Assembly: GCA_029258375.1 (NCBI GenBank)
Contig: JARHZA010000001.1
Span: 725,564 to 789,563, forward strand
Reading direction: 5' to 3'
DNA: 64,000 nt
Source: Eubacterium sp.
GTDB taxonomy: Bacteria; Bacillota; Clostridia; Oscillospirales; Acutalibacteraceae
Shown here: positions 56,140 to 64,000 of the stretch, in pieces
Position numbering within the stretch: the stretch's first letter is position 1
Layout of the letters: each line of letters opens with the position of its first letter
Translations under genes and position numbers: made by a program
The notes under the pieces: generated by a model
The model's input: only the letters and a program-made list of their open reading frames with translations
The model's database searches: none
What the model was told of the DNA's origin: nothing

Positions 56140-56172
56140 AAAAGGAGTGTATCATTTCGATACACTCCTTTT
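56140..56172. terminator. Bidirectional terminator
   Basis: AAAAGGAGTGTATC (56140-56153) pairs with GATACACTCCTTTT (56159-56172), loop of 5. Shared by the phosphoesterase and the convergent NSS gene. Confidence 0.9.
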
Positions 56173-56214
56173 CATTTAAGTAAGTAATTACAATACACTA
56201 TTAAATTTGTTTAA

Positions 56215-57552
56215 TTAGAAAGATATTTTCATAAACACAGCTACAAGGCAAAGCAAAATTGTAAATGGAACGTAAACATATCTACCAATACTGTGCCAAA
56301 ATGTGCCTTGTTTCTTTTTACTACCTTTGTTAATTTCTTCAAGAAGAATATCTTTTTTCATAATCCAGAACCAAGAAACAGCACCAAGCATAGCACCAAC
56401 AGGAATGATGTAGATAGATACAAAATCCATCCAAGGGCCCCAAGAAGAAATTGCTTCCATATTAACACCAATGCCAAGACAAATAGCACAAATAATTGCT
56501 AAAACAACTTTTCTGTTAAGTTTAGGGAATTTATGAAGAAGTGATTCGCCAACAACTTCAAACATATTTTGTAAAGAACTAACACCAGCAAATATCATTG
56601 CAACATACAAAATAACTGCAAAGAAAGCACCGAGTGGAATATTTTGAAGTATTGTTGGTAATGTAACAAATAATTGTCCAGGGCCTGCATCAACAGGTAA
56701 ACCGTATGAGAAGCAAGCAGGAATAATAACTAATGCGGCAACAAGTGCAGCTAATGTATCAAAAATAGCAGTTCTGCGAGAAACTACAACAACGTCTTCA
56801 CTTTCATCTAAGTATGCACCATAAACTATCATACCACTACCGGTAATTGAAAGTGAGAAAAATGCTTGTCCCATAGCGCTAATCCAAACCATAGGATTCT
56901 TTAAAGCTTCCCAACGAGGAATAAGCATAAATAGGTAACCTTCAGCAGCATTAGGAAGAAAAGCAACTCTAATTGCTAAAATAACAAAAATTATGAAGAA
57001 TAGTGGCATCATAATTTTATTTGTTTTTTCAATACTTTTAGCACCTAAAAATAGAGTGAGAAGTGTGCAAACAACAACAATTATATGTTGTGGTGTTACT
57101 GAGTAATTTGAAAGTGCAAACCCTTCAAACCATTGGCTGGCATTTGTTTCCATTAAAACACCGTTTAACGAACTGCCCAATGCTTTAAGTACATAAGCAA
57201 CAATAACTGCGTAACCAATTGCAATACACATAGAACCCATTAAAGGTAGCCATGCTAATAAACCACCGGCTTTTGATGCTTTTTTGCTTCGTGTTTCCCA
57301 TGCGTTTGCATAAGAACCAAGAGTACCTGTTTTAGCACGTCGGCCAATTGCAAATTCAGCAGGTAAACCAACATAACTAAATATCCAAATAAATAATATG
57401 TATATAAGAAGAAATGCGCCACCGCCGTTTGTTCCCATTTTGTTAGGGAAACCCCAAACATTAGCCATACCAACAGCAGAGCCTACAGACGCAAGAATGA
57501 AACCCCAATGGCTTCTAAATTTTTTTTCATGTGTTTTAACGTTTTCTTTCAA
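56215..57552 (-). CDS. Neurotransmitter:sodium symporter (NSS) family transporter
   Basis: A 445-residue, 11-12-helix LeuT-fold carrier. TM1 has the sodium-site pattern GFILASVGSAVGMANVWGFP near 17-36, followed by NGGGAFLLIYILF; TM6 contains FFSLSITGSGMIVYG near 235. Bacterial members import amino acids with sodium; the exact amino acid is not readable here. The start is TTG 57552, with AGGGGG about 11 bases upstream. Divergent from GH89. Confidence 0.9.
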   Translation of the reverse strand: MKENVKTHEKKFRSHWGFILASVGSAVGMANVWGFPNKMGTNGGGAFLLIYILFIWIFSYVGLPAEFAIGRRAKTGTLGSYANAWETRSKKASKAGGLLAWLPLMGSMCIAIGYAVIVAYVLKALGSSLNGVLMETNASQWFEGFALSNYSVTPQHIIVVVCTLLTLFLGAKSIEKTNKIMMPLFFIIFVILAIRVAFLPNAAEGYLFMLIPRWEALKNPMVWISAMGQAFFSLSITGSGMIVYGAYLDESEDVVVVSRRTAIFDTLAALVAALVIIPACFSYGLPVDAGPGQLFVTLPTILQNIPLGAFFAVILYVAMIFAGVSSLQNMFEVVGESLLHKFPKLNRKVVLAIICAICLGIGVNMEAISSWGPWMDFVSIYIIPVGAMLGAVSWFWIMKKDILLEEINKGSKKKQGTFWHSIGRYVYVPFTILLCLVAVFMKISF

Positions 57553-57825
57553 TTAAGAAAAGCCCCCTTTAGATTTTTGAATTCTATGTAATAAATAACA
57601 AAAACATATAAATTGTTTTACGCTTTACAGTTATGCCACTTTACTGCGTTGTAGTAACTATTTTTCCATATTTGAACGTAAAAGTCAATAGCAAAATATA
57701 ACTTATTTTATATAATAAACAATTCTTTTGGCTTATTGTAAAAAACATATAGTCAAAAGTGTTAAAATGTAATATAATTTATATGTCATTGTTTAAGTCA
57801 AATATATATTTTGAGGTTCTTTATT

Positions 57826-59952
57826 ATGGATGAAGTTATAAAAGGCTTTTTAAATCGAAATGTTCCACAATTTGCAGACAAAATTGAAATAAAATTAACT
57901 GGTGTGAAAAAAGATAATTATTGTGTTACTTGTAAAGATGAAACAGTCTTTATCACAGCAAATAATTATGTTTCTGCTTTTTCTGGGTTTTATGATTATT
58001 TAAAAAAATATTGTAGGGTTCAACTTTCGTGGTGTGGAAATCGTGAAATTAAAATAGACAAACTTGTAATGTTTGATGGTGAACTAAAAAAAGAAATAGT
58101 TCAAAGATATAGAGTTTATCTAAATTATTGCACTTTTAATTACACAATGTCTTGGTGGAATTTTGATAAGTGGGAAAAAGAAATAGATTTTATGGCAATG
58201 AATGGTATCAATATGCCTCTTTGTATAGTTGGTACTGAAGCCGTATGGTATAATACACTACTTGAATTTGGATTTACTAAAGAAGAAGCACTTTCAACTG
58301 TTTCAGGTCCTGCATTTTGGGCATGGCATTTGATGACAAATATTGATAGTTATATTCCTCCAAAAGATGAAAGTTACATAACTGAACGTCTTGAACTTGG
58401 AAGGAAAATACTTAACAGATATTTAGAATTTGGAATGCAACCAATTCAACATGGCTTTTCTGGTCACGTTCCAATGAAATTAAAAGAAAAATATCCTAAT
58501 TCAAATATTCTTGCAAAAAATGGTTGGTGCAATTATCCTAAAACAGCGCAAATAGATCCTCTTGATCCATTGTTCCACGAAGTTGGAATGGTTTATCTTA
58601 AAAATTTAGAAAAACTTTTTGGCAACCATCATTTTCTTGCTTGTGATCCTTTTCACGAGGGTACACCACCAAAACGTTGGAGCTTTTATTTAAAAGCAGT
58701 TGGTAAGGCAATTAACAAACTATATGAAGATTTTGATAAAAAATCTGTTTGGGTTATGCAGGGCTGGACTCCTCGAAAGCAAATTATAAAAGCAGTTCCA
58801 AAAGAACGACTATTGATTTTAGATTTAAGTTCAGACCGTACACCAAAATTTAAAAACTTTTATGGCTATTTTGTTGTTGCGGGTATGTTGCACAATTTTG
58901 GTGGCAAAAATGCTATGCAAGGAAAAATTCGTCACCATTGTGATAATGCCTATAAACAGTTAAAAGAACGTGGTGCAAATATAATAGGCTCTGGTATGTT
59001 TATGGAAGGTGTTGAGCAAAACCCTGTTGTTTATGATTTGCAGTTTAATATGTTGACCGAATCAGATAAAATAGATTTTTCAGATTGGCTTGATGATTAT
59101 ATTGAACGCCGATATGGTAAATATAGTTCAATATTAAGAAAAGCATGGGATTTAATGATAGAAACTTGTTATAGCGATAATGGGTATGAAGAAAATGAAG
59201 TGGGTTCAACACTTGCATCAAGACCTCAACCTATGCCAGTTATGACAGGGCCTTGTTGTTATGCAAAAGTTTGGTATGATACAAAAAAACTTGAAAAAGC
59301 ACTCTCTCTTTTCGTTTCTGTTTGTGATAAATTTAAAGATTCAGACGGTTATCAGTATGATCTTTGTGATTTAGCAAGGCAGGTTTTAAGTAATCGTTTT
59401 CACGATAATCAAATTGAATTTTCAAAAAGTTATAAAAGTAAGAATTTAACAGAGATTAAAAAGATTGCAGATAAACAACTTGATTTGTTGCTTGATTTAG
59501 ATGAACTTGTTTCTCATCGTTCAGAAATGTGTTTGTCACGCTGGATTTGTGATAGCCATAAACTTGCTACAAGTGAAGAAGAACGAAAATATTTTGATAA
59601 AAATGCAAGAACACTTATAACTCTTTGGGGCGATATAAATGGAGATTGTTCATATCTTTATGATTATTCTTGGAGAGAGTGGAGTGGACTTATTAAAGAA
59701 TATTATTATGTTCGTTGGCAGATGTTCTATAATGAGGCAATAACTCATCTTGAAAATGGAACAAGATTAAATATTGCAACTGGTAATAATTATCTTGAAA
59801 GAAAAAGGTATCGTTCAACCGAATTTGGTAAATTATTAAACGAATTTGAACTTTCGTGGTGTAACACTTATTCAGAATATGATTACCCAGTTGATACAGA
59901 CGTAATTCCTTCTGTTCTTAAAGTAGTAGAAAAATGGAATATTCAAAAATAA
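57826..59952 (+). CDS. GH89 alpha-N-acetylglucosaminidase, cytoplasmic
   Basis: A 708-residue GH89 enzyme, like human NAGLU. Family landmarks: SWWNFDKWEKEIDFMAMNGI near 110, FSGHVP near 209, the acid/base E278 (CDPFHEGTPP), VWVMQGW, MLHNFGGKNAM, and the nucleophile E394 (GMFMEGVEQNPVVY). It releases terminal alpha-linked GlcNAc, as in GlcNAc-alpha-1,4-Gal caps of gastric mucin or heparan fragments. There is no signal peptide and no carbohydrate-binding module, unlike secreted clostridial GH89, so imported oligosaccharides are the expected substrates. ATG 57826 has GAGG 9 bases upstream. No transporter gene for glycans is adjacent. Confidence 0.93.
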   Translation: MDEVIKGFLNRNVPQFADKIEIKLTGVKKDNYCVTCKDETVFITANNYVSAFSGFYDYLKKYCRVQLSWCGNREIKIDKLVMFDGELKKEIVQRYRVYLNYCTFNYTMSWWNFDKWEKEIDFMAMNGINMPLCIVGTEAVWYNTLLEFGFTKEEALSTVSGPAFWAWHLMTNIDSYIPPKDESYITERLELGRKILNRYLEFGMQPIQHGFSGHVPMKLKEKYPNSNILAKNGWCNYPKTAQIDPLDPLFHEVGMVYLKNLEKLFGNHHFLACDPFHEGTPPKRWSFYLKAVGKAINKLYEDFDKKSVWVMQGWTPRKQIIKAVPKERLLILDLSSDRTPKFKNFYGYFVVAGMLHNFGGKNAMQGKIRHHCDNAYKQLKERGANIIGSGMFMEGVEQNPVVYDLQFNMLTESDKIDFSDWLDDYIERRYGKYSSILRKAWDLMIETCYSDNGYEENEVGSTLASRPQPMPVMTGPCCYAKVWYDTKKLEKALSLFVSVCDKFKDSDGYQYDLCDLARQVLSNRFHDNQIEFSKSYKSKNLTEIKKIADKQLDLLLDLDELVSHRSEMCLSRWICDSHKLATSEEERKYFDKNARTLITLWGDINGDCSYLYDYSWREWSGLIKEYYYVRWQMFYNEAITHLENGTRLNIATGNNYLERKRYRSTEFGKLLNEFELSWCNTYSEYDYPVDTDVIPSVLKVVEKWNIQK

Positions 59953-59972
59953 ATTTAATAAGACAAAAAATA

Positions 59973-60001
59973 AAAAGCACAAGGATTATCCTTGTGCTTT
60001 T
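59973..60001. terminator. Bidirectional terminator
   Basis: AAAAGCACAAGGA (59973-59985) pairs with TCCTTGTGCTTTT (59989-60001), loop TTA; between GH89 and the convergent amidohydrolase. Confidence 0.9.
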
Positions 60002-60006
60002 GCTTT

Positions 60007-61287
60007 TTATAAGAATTTATCAAGTTCTGTTTCAACTTTTTTCATCTTTTTAACTTTAGGGTTTCTAATAACTTTACCTCTTGAAACAACCATTGTAAGA
60101 TTGCGAAGAGCCTCAAGATTATCAAGAGGGTTTTCTTTAGTTGCAATAAAGTCTGCACATTTGCCTACCTCAATAGAACCTGTAACATCTCCAAGTCCAG
60201 CAATTTCAGCATTTTGCTTTGTTGCTGTATAAAGTGCAAATGCGTTTGAAACGCCACAGAATTTGTGGAAGAAGTTTAGTTCCCTCCACATATTGTAATG
60301 TGTTGAATAAGGGCAACCAGTGTCTGTTCCAAGACCTACTGGTATGCCTTCTTTAAGGCATGTTTTTGCACATTCTACAATTCCGTCAAACACTACTTTG
60401 CCGTTATAGTGTTCAACTTCAGTAACGTTGCTAATTGATCTGTCAAATAATGCAAATGGAAGAGCAGGAGAAAGTGTTGCAACAAGGCAAGATCCTGTTT
60501 CTTTAAATAAGTTAATCATTTCATCATCTGGCATTGCGCCGTGTTCAATAGTATCAACACCGTTAGCAAGTGCAACTTTAACACCTTCAGGGCTCTCAAC
60601 GTGTGCAGCAACTTTAAGTCCTAATTTATGAGCTTCATCACAAGATGCTTTTACAACTTCAGGTTGCATTTTAAGTTCGCCTGGTTCGCCCTTAACTTTT
60701 GCGTCAAGAACACCACCAGTAATCATAAGTTTTATTAAATCTGCATCACTATCTGCAATTTCTTTTACATAATTTCTTGCTTCTTCTTCATTATTTGCTA
60801 TGTATGCAAGTGAACCGGCCATATGACCTTCAGGAACAGAAACTGCCATATTTCCTGCTAAAATTCTTGGGCCAATGATTTCACCTTTGTTAACACGATC
60901 TCTAATAATTGCATCATAGTTTTCAACACCGCCAACTGTTCTAACAGTTGTGCAACCGCTTAAAAGTTCAGATTTAACAAATCCTTCACACATACTTTGC
61001 AAAACTTTTCTTAAAAGGTTGTTGCTTGTAACAAGTTTAACCATTTTGGTAGCATCTTTTTGCTTTTTAACAGGCTTACCACTTGAAGGAAGATGAATGT
61101 GCATATTTATAAGGCCAGGCATAATGTATTGACCTTGTAGATCAATTTCTTCATAACCACTTATGTCTGTTCCTTTTGGAACTATGTTTTCAATTTTTTC
61201 GCCATTAGTAAGAATAATAAAATCTTTTTTTGGTTTCATATCTTTAGAACCGTCAAGAATTATTCCGTTTGTGTATGCGTATTTCAT
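60007..61287 (-). CDS. Amidohydrolase, metal-dependent (imidazolonepropionase/prolidase-like)
   Basis: A 426-residue amidohydrolase. HxH in LINMHIHLPSSG near 62, the carboxylatable Lys in LIKLMITGGV near 186, His in KVAAHVES and TIEHGAMPD, and Asp in GLGTDTGCPYS near 323. This layout fits the Xaa-Pro dipeptidase/imidazolonepropionase-related group, which has broad reactions (dipeptides, cyclic amides), so the substrate cannot be called. No signal peptide. GAGGGG precedes the ATG. Single gene, divergent from the metal regulon. Confidence 0.85.
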   Translation of the reverse strand: MKYAYTNGIILDGSKDMKPKKDFIILTNGEKIENIVPKGTDISGYEEIDLQGQYIMPGLINMHIHLPSSGKPVKKQKDATKMVKLVTSNNLLRKVLQSMCEGFVKSELLSGCTTVRTVGGVENYDAIIRDRVNKGEIIGPRILAGNMAVSVPEGHMAGSLAYIANNEEEARNYVKEIADSDADLIKLMITGGVLDAKVKGEPGELKMQPEVVKASCDEAHKLGLKVAAHVESPEGVKVALANGVDTIEHGAMPDDEMINLFKETGSCLVATLSPALPFALFDRSISNVTEVEHYNGKVVFDGIVECAKTCLKEGIPVGLGTDTGCPYSTHYNMWRELNFFHKFCGVSNAFALYTATKQNAEIAGLGDVTGSIEVGKCADFIATKENPLDNLEALRNLTMVVSRGKVIRNPKVKKMKKVETELDKFL

Positions 61288-61405
61288 AAAACAAACCCCT
61301 CATTTCCTTATAATAATATAATTTTACTACAACTATTATGAAAAGTAAAATATAAAAATTTAAAGTTCGATTGTATTCAAATAACATGTTTGTATTTATA
61401 TTAAA

Positions 61406-61479
61406 TTGAGAATGATTATCAAATTCGTTGACACATTGATTTTTCTGTGTTAGTATACTAAATTGAAAATGATTATCAA
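61406..61479 (+). promoter_or_regulatory. Promoter flanked by two Fur-type boxes
   Basis: Box 1 TTGAGAATGATTATCAA (61406-61422) and box 2 TTGAAAATGATTATCAA (61463-61479) differ at one base and fit the 7-1-7 Fur consensus TGATAATNATTATCA at 14 of 15 positions. Between them lies TTGACA (61428-61433), 17-bp spacer, TAGTAT (61451-61456). Occupancy of both would block the promoter, so the first gene likely autoregulates. Confidence 0.85.
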
Positions 61480-61500
61480 ATTGTGTATGAGGTGAAAAAG

Positions 61501-61923
61501 TTGAGCCGTATAAATCAATATAAAACAAAGCAAAAGGATGAAATTCTTAATTATTTAAAATCTAATGCTAATGTTAGATTAACTGTAAATGACATCAGCG
61601 AACATTTTAAGCAAAGCAATGTTTCAGTTGGTATTGCAACAATATATCGTCATCTTGAGCAATTAGTTTTAGACGGAACCGTTAAGAAATATTATGTTGA
61701 TGGATTTTCAGGAGCATATTTTGAATATGTTGAAAACGAGTGCAACAATATTGAACAATGCTTTTATTTAAAATGTGAACATTGTGGAAAATTAGTTCAT
61801 TTTCACTGTCATGAGTTAGAAAATTTAAAACAACATTTTTTAAAAGATCATGGTTTTATTATAAATTCGCCTAAAACATTGTTTTATGGTATATGTAATG
61901 ATTGCTATAATGCAAAAAATTAG
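61501..61923 (+). CDS. Fur-family metal-responsive repressor (Zur or Fur)
   Basis: A 140-residue Fur-family protein: winged helix (YKTKQKDEILNYLKS to GIATIYRHLEQLVLDG) and dimerisation domain with CEHCGK and CNDCYN pairs forming the structural zinc site. The metal-sensing His cluster is HFHCHELENLKQH. I chose TTG 61501 after GAGGTG. The operon continues into znuA/znuC, pointing to zinc (Zur), but the boxes look like Fur rather than the Bacillus Zur site (TCGTAATNATTACGA). Both remain possible. Confidence 0.88.
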   Translation: MSRINQYKTKQKDEILNYLKSNANVRLTVNDISEHFKQSNVSVGIATIYRHLEQLVLDGTVKKYYVDGFSGAYFEYVENECNNIEQCFYLKCEHCGKLVHFHCHELENLKQHFLKDHGFIINSPKTLFYGICNDCYNAKN

Positions 61924-61959
61924 TTTTATGTAGATTATTATGAATTTGGAGGGATAGAC

Positions 61960-62259
61960 GTGAATAAAAAATCAAAACAAATTTTAGCTGTAATTTTATT
62001 ATTAAGTTTTGTTATTTTGTCTTTTTTCTCTGAATTCTATATTATTAAAGAATCAAACCACGAGTGTAGCGGAGATCACTGTGTGATTTGCTCTACAATT
62101 AACAGTGTTAAACATAATTTAGACCAAATTTTATTTGGTGGTATTACATCTTTTTTATTCGTTAATAAATTTGCTATTTTATTAACTGTTCTAATTTTTG
62201 CACAGTTTAATTTATTATATGTTACACTTGTTAATCAAAAAGTAAGAATGAATAATTAA
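61960..62259 (+). CDS. Small membrane protein with His/Cys metal-binding motif
   Basis: A 99-residue protein. One hydrophobic segment at about 8-28, then H34-x-C36-x3-H40-C41-x2-C44 (SNHECSGDHCVIC), then two more segments (about 57-68 and 70-92). The GTG start has GGAGG upstream. Located between the Fur-family regulator and znuA. Short proteins with an HxC..C..C box occur beside zinc-uptake genes in Clostridia, but I know of no assigned function. A role in metal capture or sensing is inference. Confidence 0.78.
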   Translation: MNKKSKQILAVILLLSFVILSFFSEFYIIKESNHECSGDHCVICSTINSVKHNLDQILFGGITSFLFVNKFAILLTVLIFAQFNLLYVTLVNQKVRMNN

Positions 62260-62262
62260 ATT

Positions 62263-62318
62263 AAAGCAAGGGGAATTATATCGTTTTTTGCGAGTACTTA
62301 ATGTACCCTTGCTTTTTT
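62263..62318 (+). terminator. Partial terminator/attenuator before znuA
   Basis: AAAGCAAGGG (62263-62272) pairs with CCCTTGCTTT (62306-62315), followed by T's, with a 33-nt loop. Inside the operon it would lower znuA readthrough relative to the regulator. Confidence 0.6.
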
Positions 62319-62351
62319 GCGCCCAAAAATATATGGAGGATTTATTTTTTT

Positions 62352-63314
62352 ATGAAAAAGAAACTATTTTGTTTACTTATTTTAGTAGTATTCATTCTTT
62401 CTTTAACTGCTTGTAGTACAGAAAATAATAAAAAAGAAAGTAACAATAAATTATCAATAGTCACAACTATATTTCCACAATATGATTTCGCAAGACAAAT
62501 TGTTGGCAATAGTGCAGATGTAAAAATGCTTTTAAAACCCGGTGCAGAAAGTCATTCCTATGAACCAACACCTCAAGATATAAAGACAATTCAAAATAGC
62601 GACTTGTTTATTTATGTTGGTGGAGAAAATGAAGTATGGGTAGATGATATTTTAAATTCTATGGGAGAAAAAAAGCCAGAAACATTAAAGTTAATAGACT
62701 GTGTTAACACTGTTAATGAAGAATTAGTAGATGGAATGGAACACGACCATGAACATGATCATGACCACGAAAACGAAGATGAAGAAGAAATTGATGAGCA
62801 CGTTTGGACATCACCAAAAGATGCAATAAAAATTGTTAACAGTATTTCTAATTTAATTTGCAGTAAAGACCTAAAAAACCAAGATAAATATATAAACAAT
62901 ACTAAAAATTATATTTCTGAATTAGAAAATTTAGATGCATCATTTACTGATTTAGTAAATAATTCAAATCGTAAAACTATAATTTTTGGGGATCGTTTTC
63001 CATTCCGTTATTTAGCAGAAGATTATGGTTTAAAATATTACGCTGCATTTTCAGGTTGTTCTTCAGAAACAGAGGCAAGTGCATCTACAATATCATTTTT
63101 AATTGATAAGGTTAAAGAAGAAAAATCACCAGTAGTTTTTACTATTGAATTTTCTAATGAAAAAATAGCAGATTCAATTTGTGAAGTTACAGGAGCAACA
63201 AAACTTAAATTAAATTCTTGCCATAATTTAACTAATGATGAAATGCAAGCAGGTGAAACTTATTTGTCACTTATGAAAAATAATGTTGAAAATTTAAGAA
63301 AAGCGTTAAATTAA
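62352..63314 (+). CDS. znuA: Zinc-binding lipoprotein of a ZnuABC-type transporter
   Basis: A 320-residue cluster A-I solute-binding lipoprotein. Signal peptide with lipobox LTAC (Cys near residue 21). Metal ligands: His in GAESHSYEPTPQD, His in DEHVWTSPKD, and His-equivalent and acidic residues further on. Just before the second ligand is a His/Asp/Glu-rich loop (EHDHEHDHDHENEDEEE), the mark of zinc-specific proteins. Start ATG 62352 with GGAGGA 11 bases upstream; the frame extends to 62301 but without a ribosome site. Notably FGDRFPFRYLAEDYG has Asp-Arg where many homologues have His. It delivers Zn to the znuC-containing ABC transporter. Confidence 0.92.
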   Translation: MKKKLFCLLILVVFILSLTACSTENNKKESNNKLSIVTTIFPQYDFARQIVGNSADVKMLLKPGAESHSYEPTPQDIKTIQNSDLFIYVGGENEVWVDDILNSMGEKKPETLKLIDCVNTVNEELVDGMEHDHEHDHDHENEDEEEIDEHVWTSPKDAIKIVNSISNLICSKDLKNQDKYINNTKNYISELENLDASFTDLVNNSNRKTIIFGDRFPFRYLAEDYGLKYYAAFSGCSSETEASASTISFLIDKVKEEKSPVVFTIEFSNEKIADSICEVTGATKLKLNSCHNLTNDEMQAGETYLSLMKNNVENLRKALN

Positions 63315-63322
63315 AAATAGAT

Positions 63323-63352
63323 AACAGTGGCAGTGAATTAACTGTCACTGTT
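63323..63352 (+). terminator. Hairpin between znuA and znuC
   Basis: AACAGTG-G-CAGT (63323-63334) pairs with ACTG-T-CACTGTT (63341-63352). No clear T-run follows, so it may stabilise the upstream message more than stop transcription. Confidence 0.5.
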
Positions 63353-63374
63353 GGTTGGTTTATTAGGAGAAAAT

Positions 63375-64000
63375 ATGGAACAAAGCAATTTGATTACTTG
63401 TAAAAATGTATCATTTGAATATGAGGGCAATTATGTTTTAAATAATCTCAATTTTTCAATTGAAAAAAATGATTATTTGTGTATTGTTGGAAAAAATGGA
63501 GCGGGAAAAAGCACACTAATTAAAGGTTTACTTAATATCAAACAACCTTCAAAAGGGAAAATAGTATTGGAAAATGGACTGATGCCAAATGAAATTGGTT
63601 ATCTTCCTCAGCAAACAGATTCACAAAAAGATTTTCCAGCAAGTGTTTATGAGGTAGTTCTTTCTGGTTGTTTAAATAGACTTGGAATAAAACCTTTTTA
63701 TACTAAAAAAGAAAAAAATATAGCACAACAAAATTTAGAAAAAATGGGCATAAGTAATTTAAAAAATAAATGCTATCGTGAACTTTCAGGGGGGCAGCAA
63801 CAACGTGTTTTATTAGCACGTGCTTTGTGTGCCACTAAGAAAATGATTTTGTTAGACGAACCAGTAGCAGGCCTTGATCCAATGGCTACCAAAGAATTAT
63901 ATTCACTTATTAAGATGATAAACGAAGAACTTTCAATAACTGTTGTTATGGTTTCACATGATATAAATACGGCTGTTAAAGATGCAAAACACATTTTACA
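63375..64000 (+). CDS. znuC: Zinc ABC transporter ATPase, 3' partial
   Basis: Frame open from ATG 63375 (TAGGAG upstream) to the window edge, 208 codons seen. Walker A GKNGAGKST near 37-45, Q-loop YLPQQTDSQ near 76, signature ELSGGQQQR near 136, Walker B MILLDEPVAGLDP near 158, H-loop VSHDI near 196. The cluster with znuA makes zinc import its likely role; the permease znuB is expected just beyond the window. About 30 to 40 residues of the C-terminus are missing. Confidence 0.92.
   Translation, partial: MEQSNLITCKNVSFEYEGNYVLNNLNFSIEKNDYLCIVGKNGAGKSTLIKGLLNIKQPSKGKIVLENGLMPNEIGYLPQQTDSQKDFPASVYEVVLSGCLNRLGIKPFYTKKEKNIAQQNLEKMGISNLKNKCYRELSGGQQQRVLLARALCATKKMILLDEPVAGLDPMATKELYSLIKMINEELSITVVMVSHDINTAVKDAKHIL

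Noticed and set aside
57736-57778. Promoter for GH89 (TTGTAA with TATAAT)
   Set aside because: The spacing is 31 bp, too long. TATAAT at 57773 may be a real -10 but no -35 could be supported.
62753-62790. His/Asp-codon repeat in znuA as a possible replication slippage or repeat element
   Set aside because: It is the normal zinc-binding His-rich loop of ZnuA proteins, in frame.

Overview
The window is one 64 kb piece of a low-GC Firmicutes chromosome. The base composition is strongly A/T-rich, with AAGGAGG-type ribosome sites, several TTG and GTG starts, and short A-tract/hairpin/T-tract terminators after almost every operon. CIRCE and Fur-type boxes, a PyrK/PyrDB-type dihydroorotate dehydrogenase and nisin/Cpr-type peptide resistance genes fit an anaerobic member of the Clostridia. 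Catabolic loci for glucuronides, sialic acid and alpha-linked GlcNAc suggest a host-glycan-feeding gut commensal (inference). No phage, transposon, integrase or CRISPR array is visible.

Region by region. (1) 1-843: 3' part of a membrane-anchored C39-like protease. (2) 0.98-10.8 kb: an AraC regulator divergent from a seven-gene hexuronide operon (uxaC, uxuA, SDR-type uxuB, eda, kdgK, a GH2 glycosidase and a GPH symporter) that takes a glucuronide to pyruvate and glyceraldehyde-3-phosphate. (3) 11-12.1 kb: fucO. (4) 12.4-20.5 kb: two near-identical small-gene cassettes (40 and 41 aa) flank a membrane protein, a two-component system, a LanFEG/Cpr-like ABC transporter and a cytoplasmic amidase. 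(5) 20.5-25.3 kb: sialic acid operon nanE-nanA-symporter-nanQ with an RpiR regulator and two matching operators. (6) 25.4-34.7 kb: MATE exporter, ECF S-component with a structured leader, EF-G-2-like GTPase, DUF308 protein, CCA-adding enzyme, CIRCE-controlled htpG and a cytidylate-kinase-like protein.

(7) 34.9-44.7 kb: a complete pyrimidine operon (pyrC-carA-carB-pyrK-pyrD-pyrF-pyrE-pyrB). CarA has Ser in place of the glutaminase Cys, and PyrB carries a PyrI-type zinc ribbon. (8) 44.7-46.6 kb: YtrA-like GntR/ABC operon. (9) 46.6-49.8 kb: an overlapping PNP-mtnA-deaminase operon for methylthioadenosine/5'-deoxyadenosine salvage. (10) 49.8-52.6 kb: tRNA-Thr, tRNA-Asp, gdhA, a DUF6512 protein and tRNA-Ser. 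(11) 52.7-56.2 kb: PI-PLC-like protein, CDF metal exporter and membrane-anchored metallophosphoesterase. (12) 56.2-61.3 kb: NSS transporter, intracellular GH89 and an amidohydrolase. (13) 61.4-64 kb: a Fur-family regulator with paired boxes, a small His/Cys membrane protein, znuA and the start of znuC, which runs off the window.

The best candidate for something undescribed is the duplicated small-gene cassette at 12.46-12.88 and 20.03-20.47 kb. It has a 17-bp TTGT-N9-ACAA operator pair at invariant spacing, a nearly identical 5' UTR, a conserved 40-residue charged peptide ending in YALC(N/S)E, and its own terminator.
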